From Chloroflexota bacterium (GTDB lineage Bacteria; Chloroflexota; Anaerolineae; Anaerolineales; Villigracilaceae), in contig JACAET010000031.1 in the NCBI GenBank assembly GCA_013388685.1, positions 1 through 64,000 on the forward strand: a stretch of DNA of 64,000 nucleotides, written 5' to 3'. Below the pieces are notes generated by a model. The model was not told where the DNA came from, searched no databases, and worked only from the letters and a program-made list of their open reading frames with translations. Every line of letters begins with the position of its first letter. The stretch's first letter is position 1. Of the stretch, positions 37,145 through 44,590 are shown piece by piece. A program made the translations under genes and the position numbers.

Positions 37145-38170
37145 ATGAAAGCCATGCTCTTGCGCGGACTGGCTCCGCTGGTGCAAAACCCCACTCCTCT
37201 TTCGCTCGAAACTATCCCCGACCCCGAATCTGCCGCAGACGAGATCCTGCTTCGCGTCACCCGCTGCGGAGTCTGCCACACGGAATTAGACGAGATCGAA
37301 GGGCGCACTCCGCCACCGCGTCTGCCCGTCATTTTGGGGCATCAGGTGGTGGGGGTTGTAGTGGATGGACTCCAACGTCTGGAGACGTTGGAGTCCGAGA
37401 TGAGAGTCGGCGTGGCGTGGATCGCATCCGCGTGCGGGCATTGTCAATATTGCCTGGCGGGGAATGAAAATCTTTGCCCCGAATTCAAAGCGACAGGACG
37501 CGACATCAACGGTGGATATGCCGAGTACATGAAAGTCCGCGCGGATTTCGTGCATCCGATCCCTGATTCGATATCGGACTCCGAAGCCGCGCCGCTGCTG
37601 TGCGCAGGGGCAATTGGGTATCGGTCTCTGCGATTGAGCAACATTCAAGATGGACAACATCTTGGTTTAATGGGCTTCGGCGGGTCGAATCATCTGGTGC
37701 TTAAGATCGTGCGGCATCAATATCCCAACACAAAGGTTTTTGTCTTCAGCAGGAATCCATCTGAGCGCGAGTTTGCCCTGTCGCTGGGGGCGGCTTGGGC
37801 GGGCGCGATTAATGAGAGTCCACTCAAGGAGTTGGATGCGGTCATTGACACCACGCCGGTCTGGGGTCCGGTAAGCGAGGCGCTGAAGGTCTTGAGTCCA
37901 GGCGGGAGGCTGGTGATCAATGCGATTCGCAAGGAGGAGTCCGATAAAGAAGTCTTATCCAGATTGGATTATCCGTCGCAGTTGTGGATGGAGAAGGAAA
38001 TCAAGAGCGTGGCAAATGTGACGCGGGCGGATGTGCGTGAGTTTTTGGGTTTGGCGGCGGAGGCGGGCATCAAGCCTGAGTTCCAGGAGTATGAGTTGAA
38101 GGATGCCAATCGGGCGCTGCTCGAAATGAAGCAGGGAAAAATTCGCGGAGCGAAGGTGTTGAGGGTATGA
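37145..38170 (+). CDS. Zinc-dependent alcohol dehydrogenase family protein
   Basis: 341 residues, medium-chain dehydrogenase. Catalytic-zinc block RCGVCHTELDEIEG and HQVVGVVV; structural-zinc cysteines CGHCQYCLAGNENLC; Rossmann motif LMGFGGSNHL (a degenerate GxGxxG). Similar proteins form the AdhA/propanol-preferring group. A 28-bp near-perfect palindrome encodes part of the loop between the catalytic block and structural zinc (see separate entry). The stop overlaps the methyltransferase start by 4 bp (ATGA). Confidence 0.85.
   Translation: MKAMLLRGLAPLVQNPTPLSLETIPDPESAADEILLRVTRCGVCHTELDEIEGRTPPPRLPVILGHQVVGVVVDGLQRLETLESEMRVGVAWIASACGHCQYCLAGNENLCPEFKATGRDINGGYAEYMKVRADFVHPIPDSISDSEAAPLLCAGAIGYRSLRLSNIQDGQHLGLMGFGGSNHLVLKIVRHQYPNTKVFVFSRNPSEREFALSLGAAWAGAINESPLKELDAVIDTTPVWGPVSEALKVLSPGGRLVINAIRKEESDKEVLSRLDYPSQLWMEKEIKSVANVTRADVREFLGLAAEAGIKPEFQEYELKDANRALLEMKQGKIRGAKVLRV
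37368..37395. repeat. Palindrome inside the alcohol dehydrogenase gene
   Basis: Perfect 13-bp arms gactccaacgtct (37368-37380) and agacgttggagtc (37383-37395) around a GG loop. It encodes about LQRLETLES. It keeps the frame and the normal protein length in a loop that usually reads like VGPGVTRFKVGD. This looks like a repetitive extragenic palindrome tolerated within coding sequence. Confidence 0.75.
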
Positions 38171-38904
38171 GCGCGCGCAAAGACCCCGAAGGCAACGAGA
38201 CAAAACATCTGCATCAGTTTGCGGATTTTGCCGGAAAGCGCGTCCTGGAAATCGGATGTGGCGAGGGACGCCTGACCTGGCGCTACGCCTCCGCCTCCGC
38301 CCTGACCGTTGGACTGGACCCCGATAAAAATGCCTTGCGCGTCGCCCGCATTGACCGTCCCTCCGACCTCGCGGACAAGGTGCACTTCATTAACTCCCAC
38401 GCTGAAACCATCCCCTTCCACAAAGAGACCTTTGACATCGCCCTGCTCGCCTGGTCGCTCTGATGAATTGCCCATGCGGGCATGGTCCATGCCCTGGGTG
38501 AAATTCACAGAGTCCTCGCGTCGGGCGGCGTTCTCATTGACCTGCGTCCGCTTTGCGACCGCTGGAGTATCGAGGTATTTTCCGCCCGCGAAACGCGCCA
38601 CACGGGTCATATCACTGACTTGCCACCCGGATTGGAAGACGATACCGCCGCCAATCGCGCCATGCATCAAGCGGAAATCAATGGCTGGTTCATACGTGAA
38701 AAAGAGGCGTTCTTCCCCCTCCACTACGTCTGGGATACCGCCAGCGACATGGAAAAATGGATTGATGAGGAATGGGTGGATTTTGTCGGTCTCGACGAAG
38801 AGACGAGGCGCGCCACGCGCTCCACATGGGCACTGGGCGACGCGGACAGCCGCGTCCGCGTGAAGGTGAAGATGTTGCTCACCCGATATAGAGCGATAAA
38901 ATAA
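38167..38904 (+). pseudogene. Class I SAM-dependent methyltransferase interrupted by tandem in-frame TGA (pseudogene or recoded)
   Basis: A single frame that encodes about 245 residues except for two adjacent TGA codons at 38461-38466 (positions 99-100). Before them: motif I RVLEIGCGEGRLTW, GLDPDKNALRVARID, and FDIALLAWSL. After them: IAHAGMVHALGEIHRVLAS, GGVLIDLRPLCDRWS, and a well-formed C-terminal part ending TRYRAIK. The frame is the same on both sides, so there is no frameshift. An ATG at 38482 could reinitiate the second half. Neighbouring genes end at TGA, so the code is standard. Homologous methyltransferases commonly have Cys in this spot (from memory, to be checked), which makes selenocysteine a serious alternative to decay. 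Substrate unknown. Confidence 0.75.
38478..38494 (+). promoter_or_regulatory. SECIS-like hairpin downstream of tandem TGA
   Basis: GGGCATGGTCCATGCCC: stem GGGCAT/ATGCCC with apex GGTCC (closable to GTC). It begins 11 nt after the second TGA. The archetypal fdhF SECIS (from memory) also has 11 nt, then a 17-nt hairpin with GGUC apex. The bulged U of that model is missing here. Confidence 0.4.
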
Positions 38905-38908
38905 CCTG

Positions 38909-39007
38909 AGTTCGGGATAGAGCGTTGAAACGTCCCGAAGGTTTTAAAAAGGGCGATTTTGGCGGTAAAGCCAACCTTCGGGACGCTTTTTCTGCTTATC
39001 CCGAACT
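38909..39007. repeat. Nested inverted repeat, probable terminator
   Basis: Outer perfect 11-bp arms agttcgggata (38909-38919) and tatcccgaact (38997-39007). Inner perfect 13-bp arms cgtcccgaaggtt (38931-38943) and aaccttcgggacg (38973-38985), the latter followed by CTTTTTCT. The inner arms share their core with the hairpin at 1273-1312. Confidence 0.7.
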
Positions 39008-39131
39008 GACATTAAAAAAAACAGATGGCGGCGTCACATCTCCATTGCAGACGGGCAAATTCGAAGAAGGCCAATCAATCAGGGAAGATGAGAGATAAAT
39101 TTGTCACGGCTCCGCCCAAGCCCGCGTTGGT

Positions 39132-39137
39132 TATAAT
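39132..39137 (+). promoter_or_regulatory. Candidate -10 element of the VWA protein gene
   Basis: TATAAT 48 bp before the start at 39186. A TTGTCA lies 25 bp further upstream, too far for normal spacing. Confidence 0.33.
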
Positions 39138-39185
39138 CAATGCCAGATAGGATCGCTCGATCCTGCCCCGGCAAGGAAGCAAATT

Positions 39186-40562
39186 ATGGAATCCCGTATC
39201 TTACAAATGATCTCAGCCTTGCGCGCCAGCGGGGTGCGCGTTTCTCTGGCGGAATCGGCAGAGGCTTTTTCTGCAGTGGATTTGATGGGGATTCAGGATC
39301 GCGAGCAATTTCGACTGTCCCTGCGCGCCACACTCATCAAAGACGTGAAAGACCTTCCCATATTCGACAAACTATTCCCGCTCTTCTTCGGCGCGGCACA
39401 GCCCCCGCCGATGGGCGGAAACCCCATGGACGATATGACGCCCGAAGAAGCGCAGATGCTTGCCGAGGCGCTGCGTCAGTTCGCGCAGAATCTGCGTCAG
39501 CGGATGGAAAGGCTGATGAACGGCGAGCCGCTTTCGAGGTCCGAGCTGGAGGCGCTGGCGCATTTAGTCGGTCTCAATCAGGCGGACGATCTCCGCTATC
39601 AAAACTGGATGGCGCAGCGCATGATGCGCGCCCTGGCGTTCCCCGAGGTGCGCGAGGCGTTGAAGGAGTTGATGGAGCAACTCCAGCAAATGGGCATGAG
39701 CCGCGACCGCGTCGAACAGATGAGCGAGATGATCCGGCAAAACATGGACGGCATGCGCGAACAGATCGAACGGTTCGCAGGCGAGCGCATTGCCGAAAAC
39801 ATGAGCGAAAAGCCGCGCGGCGAGAGTGCGGATCATCTGCTCAACCGTCCGTTCCACGCGCTTTCGGAGGAAGACAAAAAAGTTTTGCAGCGCGAGGTCA
39901 GGCGCCTTGCCGCCATGCTGCGCACGCGCATTGCCCTGCGGCAGAAGCGCGCCAAAAGCGGACAACTCGACCCGAAGGCAACCCTCCGTGCCAACCTCAA
40001 ATATCACGGCGTGCCAATGGAGATTCGTCACAAAGACCGTGTGCGCAAGCCAAAGATTGTGGTCATTTGCGACATCAGCACTTCAATGCGATTCTGCTCC
40101 GAGTTGATGTTGAGTTTTCTGTTTGCTCTGCAGGGACAGGTGCGCAAGACGCACGCCTTCGCCTTCATTGACCACCTGGAATATATTTCGGACGACTTCA
40201 ACGGTTCGAACGCGGACGAGGCGATTGCCTCCGTTCTATGGCGCATGCCTAGCGGACACTACAACACCGACCTGGGCTGGTCGCTGCAAAATTTTCAGGA
40301 CGACTACATGGACACGCTCAACGGCGGGACGACGCTCATCATCGTGGGCGACGGGCGCAACAATTACTATGACCCGCGCCTCGACATTTTCTCGACAATG
40401 ACTCGCCGCGCCGCGCGGACCATCTGGCTGAATCCTGAACCCCCAGCCTTGTGGCACGGCGACAGCGACATGCCGAAGTATGCGCCGCTGTGCGATAACG
40501 TGCTGAAAGTCAGCAATTTGAGGGAACTCATGGATGCCGTAGACTCGTTGATGACAGGGTAA
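39186..40562 (+). CDS. CoxE-like VWA domain-containing protein
   Basis: 458 residues. The C-terminal third is a von Willebrand A domain with the MIDAS motif DISTS in VVICDISTSMRFCSEL, then ISDDFNGSNADEAIASVL and the GHYNTDLGW loop. The N-terminal part is helical with Met-Arg-rich repeats (ELMEQLQQMGMSRDRVEQM). CoxE-family proteins work with a MoxR AAA ATPase (CoxD) in cofactor assembly of molybdo-enzymes or in other complex assembly. No MoxR gene and no CO dehydrogenase gene lie in the window, so the partner is elsewhere. Confidence 0.8.
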   Translation: MESRILQMISALRASGVRVSLAESAEAFSAVDLMGIQDREQFRLSLRATLIKDVKDLPIFDKLFPLFFGAAQPPPMGGNPMDDMTPEEAQMLAEALRQFAQNLRQRMERLMNGEPLSRSELEALAHLVGLNQADDLRYQNWMAQRMMRALAFPEVREALKELMEQLQQMGMSRDRVEQMSEMIRQNMDGMREQIERFAGERIAENMSEKPRGESADHLLNRPFHALSEEDKKVLQREVRRLAAMLRTRIALRQKRAKSGQLDPKATLRANLKYHGVPMEIRHKDRVRKPKIVVICDISTSMRFCSELMLSFLFALQGQVRKTHAFAFIDHLEYISDDFNGSNADEAIASVLWRMPSGHYNTDLGWSLQNFQDDYMDTLNGGTTLIIVGDGRNNYYDPRLDIFSTMTRRAARTIWLNPEPPALWHGDSDMPKYAPLCDNVLKVSNLRELMDAVDSLMTG

Positions 40563-40602
40563 AATACCGCCACATCACCCACCCAGAAAACCGGACAGCA
40601 AT

Positions 40603-40974
40603 ATGATCAAGATTATGGTCGTTGACGACGACGAGGATTTCACGAATTTATACAAAGCGGCTCTCAGGGCGGTCGGTTTCGATGCGACAGCCGTAAATCA
40701 AAGCACGACGGCAATCGAGATGGCATATCTCATCAGGCCCGATATTTTCCTCATAGACCTGATGATGCCGGAAATTGACGGGTTTCAATTATGCCGCATG
40801 ATTCGGGCAGATCCAACCCTTAAACACACCCCCATCATCATTGTGACCGCGCTGACAGACATTGACAGTAAATTGGTCGCCATGGGCGCAGGCGCAAACG
40901 ATTACCTGACCAAGCCCTTTCAGATTGACGTTCTCAAGACAAGAATCAATGTACTTTTGGAAAAGTTGAAGTAG
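40603..40974 (+). CDS. Stand-alone response regulator receiver (1)
   Basis: 123 residues, a single REC domain. MVVDDDEDF acidic pocket, D52 in IDLMMPEIDG, T in IIIVTAL, K in LTKPFQ. No output domain, so CheY/Spo0F-like. It is very similar throughout to the receiver at 42045, sharing TPIIIVTAL and GAGANDYLTKPF. Confidence 0.87.
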   Translation: MIKIMVVDDDEDFTNLYKAALRAVGFDATAVNQSTTAIEMAYLIRPDIFLIDLMMPEIDGFQLCRMIRADPTLKHTPIIIVTALTDIDSKLVAMGAGANDYLTKPFQIDVLKTRINVLLEKLK

Positions 40975-41116
40975 GCAGACAAGTCGGCGAGCCGGGCAAA
41001 CATAGGGCAGGTCCGGCAGGCGACCGCCATACGCCCTGGGCGAAAAGAACACCGAAGATCAGACGACAGCCATGGCCATTGACCTGTCGTTTTTTTAGAA
41101 CGGCAAAGGAGCCAGT

Positions 41117-41893
41117 ATGCCCCCCTCCATCCTTGTGAACCGGCGCGGCGACATCCTTGAAATCACGCTCAACCGACCCGAAACATATAACGCTTTCGAT
41201 CTCGATATGATGATCGAACTCGGTGACGCGCTGGCAACAGCCGCAACGGAGTCGTCCGTCAAAGGCGTCCTGATCACAGGCGCAGGCAGGGCGTTTTGCG
41301 CGGGCGGGGACCTGAAATGGATCAGCCAGCAGGCGGGCGATGCGGGTCCCACCCTGCACAGACTTGCCCCGCAATTTCACATCGCCGTCACCGAGATTCG
41401 CCGCATGGCAAAACCCGTCACGGCGGCGGTCAACGGCATTGCGGCGGGCGGGGGGTTCTCGCTGGCGCTGGCATGCGACTTCCGCGTGATGGCAGAGTCG
41501 GCGGTATTGATTCAGGGGTACACGTCGAACGGGTTGAGCATGGACGGCGGCGGCACGTTTGCCTTGCCGCGGCTGGTGGGGTTGGCACGGGCGTTGGAAA
41601 TTGCGGCATTCGACCAGCCGATTCCCGCTTCGAAGGCTTTGGAGTGGGGCTTGGCAACAAAGGTGACACCGGACGCGGAGGTCAGGGACGAGGCGCTTGT
41701 CCTGTTGGAGAGACTGGCAAAGACCTCGCTCCATTCGTTTGCCTGGTCGAAGCGCCTGTTGTTGGAATCCTTCCACAATACGCTGGAAACGCAATTGGAA
41801 CTGGAGCGTCAGGGAATCAGCGCGTGCGCGGGACATCCCGACGGACAAGAAGGGATTAGAGCGTTCGTCGAGAAACGCAAACCTTCCTTTTGA
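41117..41893 (+). CDS. Enoyl-CoA hydratase/isomerase family protein, PaaG-like
   Basis: 258 residues, crotonase fold. Oxyanion hole formed by FCAGGDLKWIS (about 60-70) and NGIAAGGGFSLALACD (106-121). At the second acid position the family Glu is replaced: GLSMDGGGTFALPRLVG has D143, as in PaaG-type 1,2-epoxyphenylacetyl-CoA isomerases and other isomerase-like crotonases. Hydratase activity would normally need two Glu. AAAGGAG precedes the ATG. Lies between two receiver genes. Confidence 0.85.
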   Translation: MPPSILVNRRGDILEITLNRPETYNAFDLDMMIELGDALATAATESSVKGVLITGAGRAFCAGGDLKWISQQAGDAGPTLHRLAPQFHIAVTEIRRMAKPVTAAVNGIAAGGGFSLALACDFRVMAESAVLIQGYTSNGLSMDGGGTFALPRLVGLARALEIAAFDQPIPASKALEWGLATKVTPDAEVRDEALVLLERLAKTSLHSFAWSKRLLLESFHNTLETQLELERQGISACAGHPDGQEGIRAFVEKRKPSF

Positions 41894-41971
41894 CGGGTCG
41901 CCCGCCGGGCATCGCCGTTTCGGAAATATTCTTGAAATACAATTAACAGGAGCAAAAAGCGGGTTTGGGCG

Positions 41972-41977
41972 TATAAT
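41972..41977 (+). promoter_or_regulatory. Candidate -10 element of the second receiver gene
   Basis: TATAAT 67 bp before ATG 42045. Because it is only 1 bp from the ATG at 41979, transcription from here would favour the downstream start. Confidence 0.35.
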
Positions 41978-42044
41978 TATGAAAATACAAACGGCATTTC
42001 ACGCTCGGTACACCAACATCAAATCTACATTGCTGGAACAGGTT

Positions 42045-42413
42045 ATGACTAAGATCATGGTCGTGGATGACGACAAAGATGCAACCGCCCTTTTCGAGGA
42101 AGTGCTTAAAGCGGAGGGATATATACCGATTTTGTTGAACGAAAGCGCTCAGGCGGTAGCGGTTGCCAAGCAGGAAATGCCAGCCCTTTTCATCCTCGAC
42201 CTGATGATGCCTGAACCGGACGGCTTCAAACTATGCCGTATACTGCGCAAGGAACCCGAATTCAGGTATACGCCCATCATCATCGTCACCGCCCTCAACG
42301 ATACCGACAGCCGCATTGTCGCCATCGGCGCGGGCGCCAACGACTACCTGACCAAACCCTTTCGCCTCGATGAACTGTATACGAGTATAAAAGACCAGCT
42401 CAACAACGCGTAA
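42045..42413 (+). CDS. Stand-alone response regulator receiver (2)
   Basis: 122 residues. REC domain with MVVDDDKDA, D52 in LDLMMPEPDG, T in IIIVTALND, K in LTKPFRLDE. A close paralogue of the receiver at 40603, probably from a local duplication. ATG 42045 starts the conserved domain; ATG 41979 would add 22 residues without homology. A terminator follows. Confidence 0.87.
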   Translation: MTKIMVVDDDKDATALFEEVLKAEGYIPILLNESAQAVAVAKQEMPALFILDLMMPEPDGFKLCRILRKEPEFRYTPIIIVTALNDTDSRIVAIGAGANDYLTKPFRLDELYTSIKDQLNNA

Positions 42414-42421
42414 TCATCCTG

Positions 42422-42445
42422 CCGCCCTTCATCGGGCGGTTTTTT
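42422..42445 (+). terminator. Rho-independent terminator after the second receiver
   Basis: CCGCCC (42422-42427), loop TTCATC, GGGCGG (42434-42439), then six T. Textbook intrinsic terminator. Confidence 0.85.
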
Positions 42446-43610
42446 ATGAAAGTAATTTTTTGTACACTGCCGCCAGCCGCTTCTGCGCTTCATGCCAGGT
42501 GAAGGTAGTCAATGCGCGCTCCGACGCCGACTTTGCCAGACGCCTGGATAACTCAACGTCGTTCAACAGAGAAAAAACCTGACGCGCCAGATCCTCGGGA
42601 TCGTTCGGGGAAAACAACAGCGCGTCCACATCCTCACGGACGAGTTCGCGCACAATGGGCATGTTCGAGGCAACCAGCGGACGTCCTGCCGCCATATATT
42701 CCAGCACCTTGATCGGACAGGCGCCCTGCGTCACGTTGCGGTCGTTCAATCCCAACGGAGCAAGGCAAATATCTGCCGCGGCAATTAACGCCGGAATTTC
42801 GTGATGCGCCGCCGCCGGCTGAATATGGACATGATCTTCAAGCCCAAGTTTGCGAATCTGTTTCGCCAGCACCTTCCTTTGACGGGATCGTCCCCTGCCA
42901 ACGATATGGAGGTGAACAAGCCGCTGTGCGAGTATTCGGGGCATGGCTCTGATGACGACTTCCAATCCCTGCCAATCGGCGAGCGTACCGATGTACAACA
43001 GAACAGGGACGCGTCCCTCACGCGCCGGCGGCGGCGAAGGAAAAAAGTCGGAGGGGCTGACGCCGTTGGGGATGACAGTGATCAGTTTCCGGTCGAGTCC
43101 GAGCGAGGCGATGTAGTCACGGGTCACGTTCGACGGGCAGACGATGGCGTCACTCAGGTGCAACGTCGCAATCTCCTGTTCCTTGATCTTTGAAAGCAGG
43201 TCGAAATCAATGCCCGGATAATGGTATTTCAGTTCGATGGAGGGCAGTCCGTTCACTTCGAAAAGCGTTTTGTAGCCGAATCGTCTTTTGTGTTGGGCAA
43301 CCGACAAACCGTCCCAAATGTTCCGGTAATGAACAACCCGATAACCCGGATGCAAAGCAAGGTGACTCATCACCGCCCCGCCGAAATGCACAGCGCGCGC
43401 CAGAAAATTCTGCGAGAGGTCCTGCGAAATACGCGTGACGCGCGCCCCCTCGATGATGTCCTCGGACGGGAGCAAACCATCGTTCGGAGTAAAAAGGTGC
43501 ACGTCAAATTGGCTATTGACCAGACCGCGAATGTTATGCAAAATATGCGTAGATGCGCCCTTTGGACTGGGTACGACATCAAAGGCAGTATAAAGAACGC
43601 GTATTGTCAT
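42444..43610 (-). CDS. Glycosyltransferase family 4 protein
   Basis: 388 residues, GT-B fold. N-terminal SPKGASTHILHNIRGLVN is the acceptor-side glycine-rich loop; VPVLLYIGTLADWQGLEVVIRAMP and IKVLEYMAAGRPLVASNMPIVRELV (EX7E-like donor site) are the standard GT4 motifs. Probably transfers a sugar in surface polysaccharide or glycolipid synthesis. ATG 43610 is preceded by TATAATtcgttcg, so it may be leaderless. Donor and acceptor unknown. Confidence 0.87.
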   Translation of the reverse strand: MTIRVLYTAFDVVPSPKGASTHILHNIRGLVNSQFDVHLFTPNDGLLPSEDIIEGARVTRISQDLSQNFLARAVHFGGAVMSHLALHPGYRVVHYRNIWDGLSVAQHKRRFGYKTLFEVNGLPSIELKYHYPGIDFDLLSKIKEQEIATLHLSDAIVCPSNVTRDYIASLGLDRKLITVIPNGVSPSDFFPSPPPAREGRVPVLLYIGTLADWQGLEVVIRAMPRILAQRLVHLHIVGRGRSRQRKVLAKQIRKLGLEDHVHIQPAAAHHEIPALIAAADICLAPLGLNDRNVTQGACPIKVLEYMAAGRPLVASNMPIVRELVREDVDALLFSPNDPEDLARQVFSLLNDVELSRRLAKSASERALTTFTWHEAQKRLAAVYKKLLS

Positions 43611-43617
43611 CGAACGA

Positions 43618-43623
43618 ATTATA
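43618..43623 (-). promoter_or_regulatory. Candidate leaderless -10 element of the GT4 gene
   Basis: On the minus strand TATAAT ends 7 nt before the ATG at 43610. Transcription would begin at or next to the start codon. Confidence 0.45.
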
Positions 43624-43639
43624 AACTCGGAGACGGCAC

Positions 43640-44590
43640 ATGGAATCCTTCCTTTGCGCGTTCGGCGTCATCGCAGCGCTCACACTCATCCTATTCGTTT
43701 ACCTGCTGAACACCGCCCGCAAACGTAACGCGCCGATCACCAGTTCGCTCACCGGCAAAAAGGAATTCCTGCCGGTGTACATTACTCTCGCCGACAAACC
43801 CGATTCGATCGTACGCGGCATGGATCGATTCGTCGCGGAGGTGCAAAAAACCGAATCCGCAGGGGACAAATGGCGCTGGGCACCGATGCTGATCTTCCTT
43901 GGCGGACTAGGGTTAATGACGATTGACGGGTTCCTTTTTCTCCTTGGATACAAATCCCTTGTTTTCACTGCGGGCGGACTTGCGCTTTGGGTTACGGCTT
44001 TGATCTTCGCCCGTCATTTGCGTAAAAGCGACTCGAAGGATTTCTCCCCCCGCTACACGGACGTCAAAAATCTGATCCGCACCCTGCGCGACGATATAAA
44101 ACCCGGCGGCACCTTCAACGGCCACCTTGACCTGACGGGAGCCATGCTCTCCTCAAAGGTGGCGCGTACCTCCAAAGACACGCAAAATCGCATCACCGAA
44201 CATTTTCGCGACGAATGGCTGACGTTCAAAGCCAAGTTGTACGACGGGAATATCCTGCGTGTGTCAGCGATCCGGAAATCCAAAAAACGCAAATCCTACT
44301 GGAAACGCAGCCCTATCAGCGGCAAAATGAAATCGAAACCAGAAAAATACAAAGGCGCGGCGCAATTTTTAAAGGTGCGCATCGCCGTCAACCCGGATGT
44401 ATATGTCGTCAAACCGGGCTCGGCGTTCAAAATCGGAGCGACCATTGGAAAATATAAAATCGCTCAATTGAACACCGACGGCGGCATCATTGATGCGGTC
44501 GCCGACTCTCCGTTCGACGAGGTGGAAGCGGAACATATCCTCGGCTTTCTCCAAGCCGCTTATTCGTTATTGCAAAGAAAGGCATCCTGA
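43640..44590 (+). CDS. Membrane protein of unknown function, partner of the propeller protein
   Basis: 316 residues. First membrane segment at 2-24 (LCAFGVIAALTLILFVYLL), two more around 80-120 (MLIFLGGLGLMTIDGFLFLLGYKSLVFTAGGLALWVTALIFA). The remaining 190 residues are basic and cytoplasmic, with KSKKRKSYWKRSPISGKMKSKPEKYKG and DVYVVKPGSAFKIGA. No catalytic motif is seen. The stop is directly followed by the start of the next gene (0 bp gap), so the two are almost surely one operon. I do not recognise a family. Confidence 0.72.
   Translation: MESFLCAFGVIAALTLILFVYLLNTARKRNAPITSSLTGKKEFLPVYITLADKPDSIVRGMDRFVAEVQKTESAGDKWRWAPMLIFLGGLGLMTIDGFLFLLGYKSLVFTAGGLALWVTALIFARHLRKSDSKDFSPRYTDVKNLIRTLRDDIKPGGTFNGHLDLTGAMLSSKVARTSKDTQNRITEHFRDEWLTFKAKLYDGNILRVSAIRKSKKRKSYWKRSPISGKMKSKPEKYKGAAQFLKVRIAVNPDVYVVKPGSAFKIGATIGKYKIAQLNTDGGIIDAVADSPFDEVEAEHILGFLQAAYSLLQRKAS

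Noticed and set aside
38461..38466. Reassignment of TGA to Trp in this organism
   Set aside because: Many neighbouring genes (cofC, alcohol dehydrogenase and others) end at TGA with overlap to the next start, so TGA is a normal stop here.
38458..38482. Frameshift in the methyltransferase gene
   Set aside because: Both halves are in the same frame; only two stop codons interrupt it.
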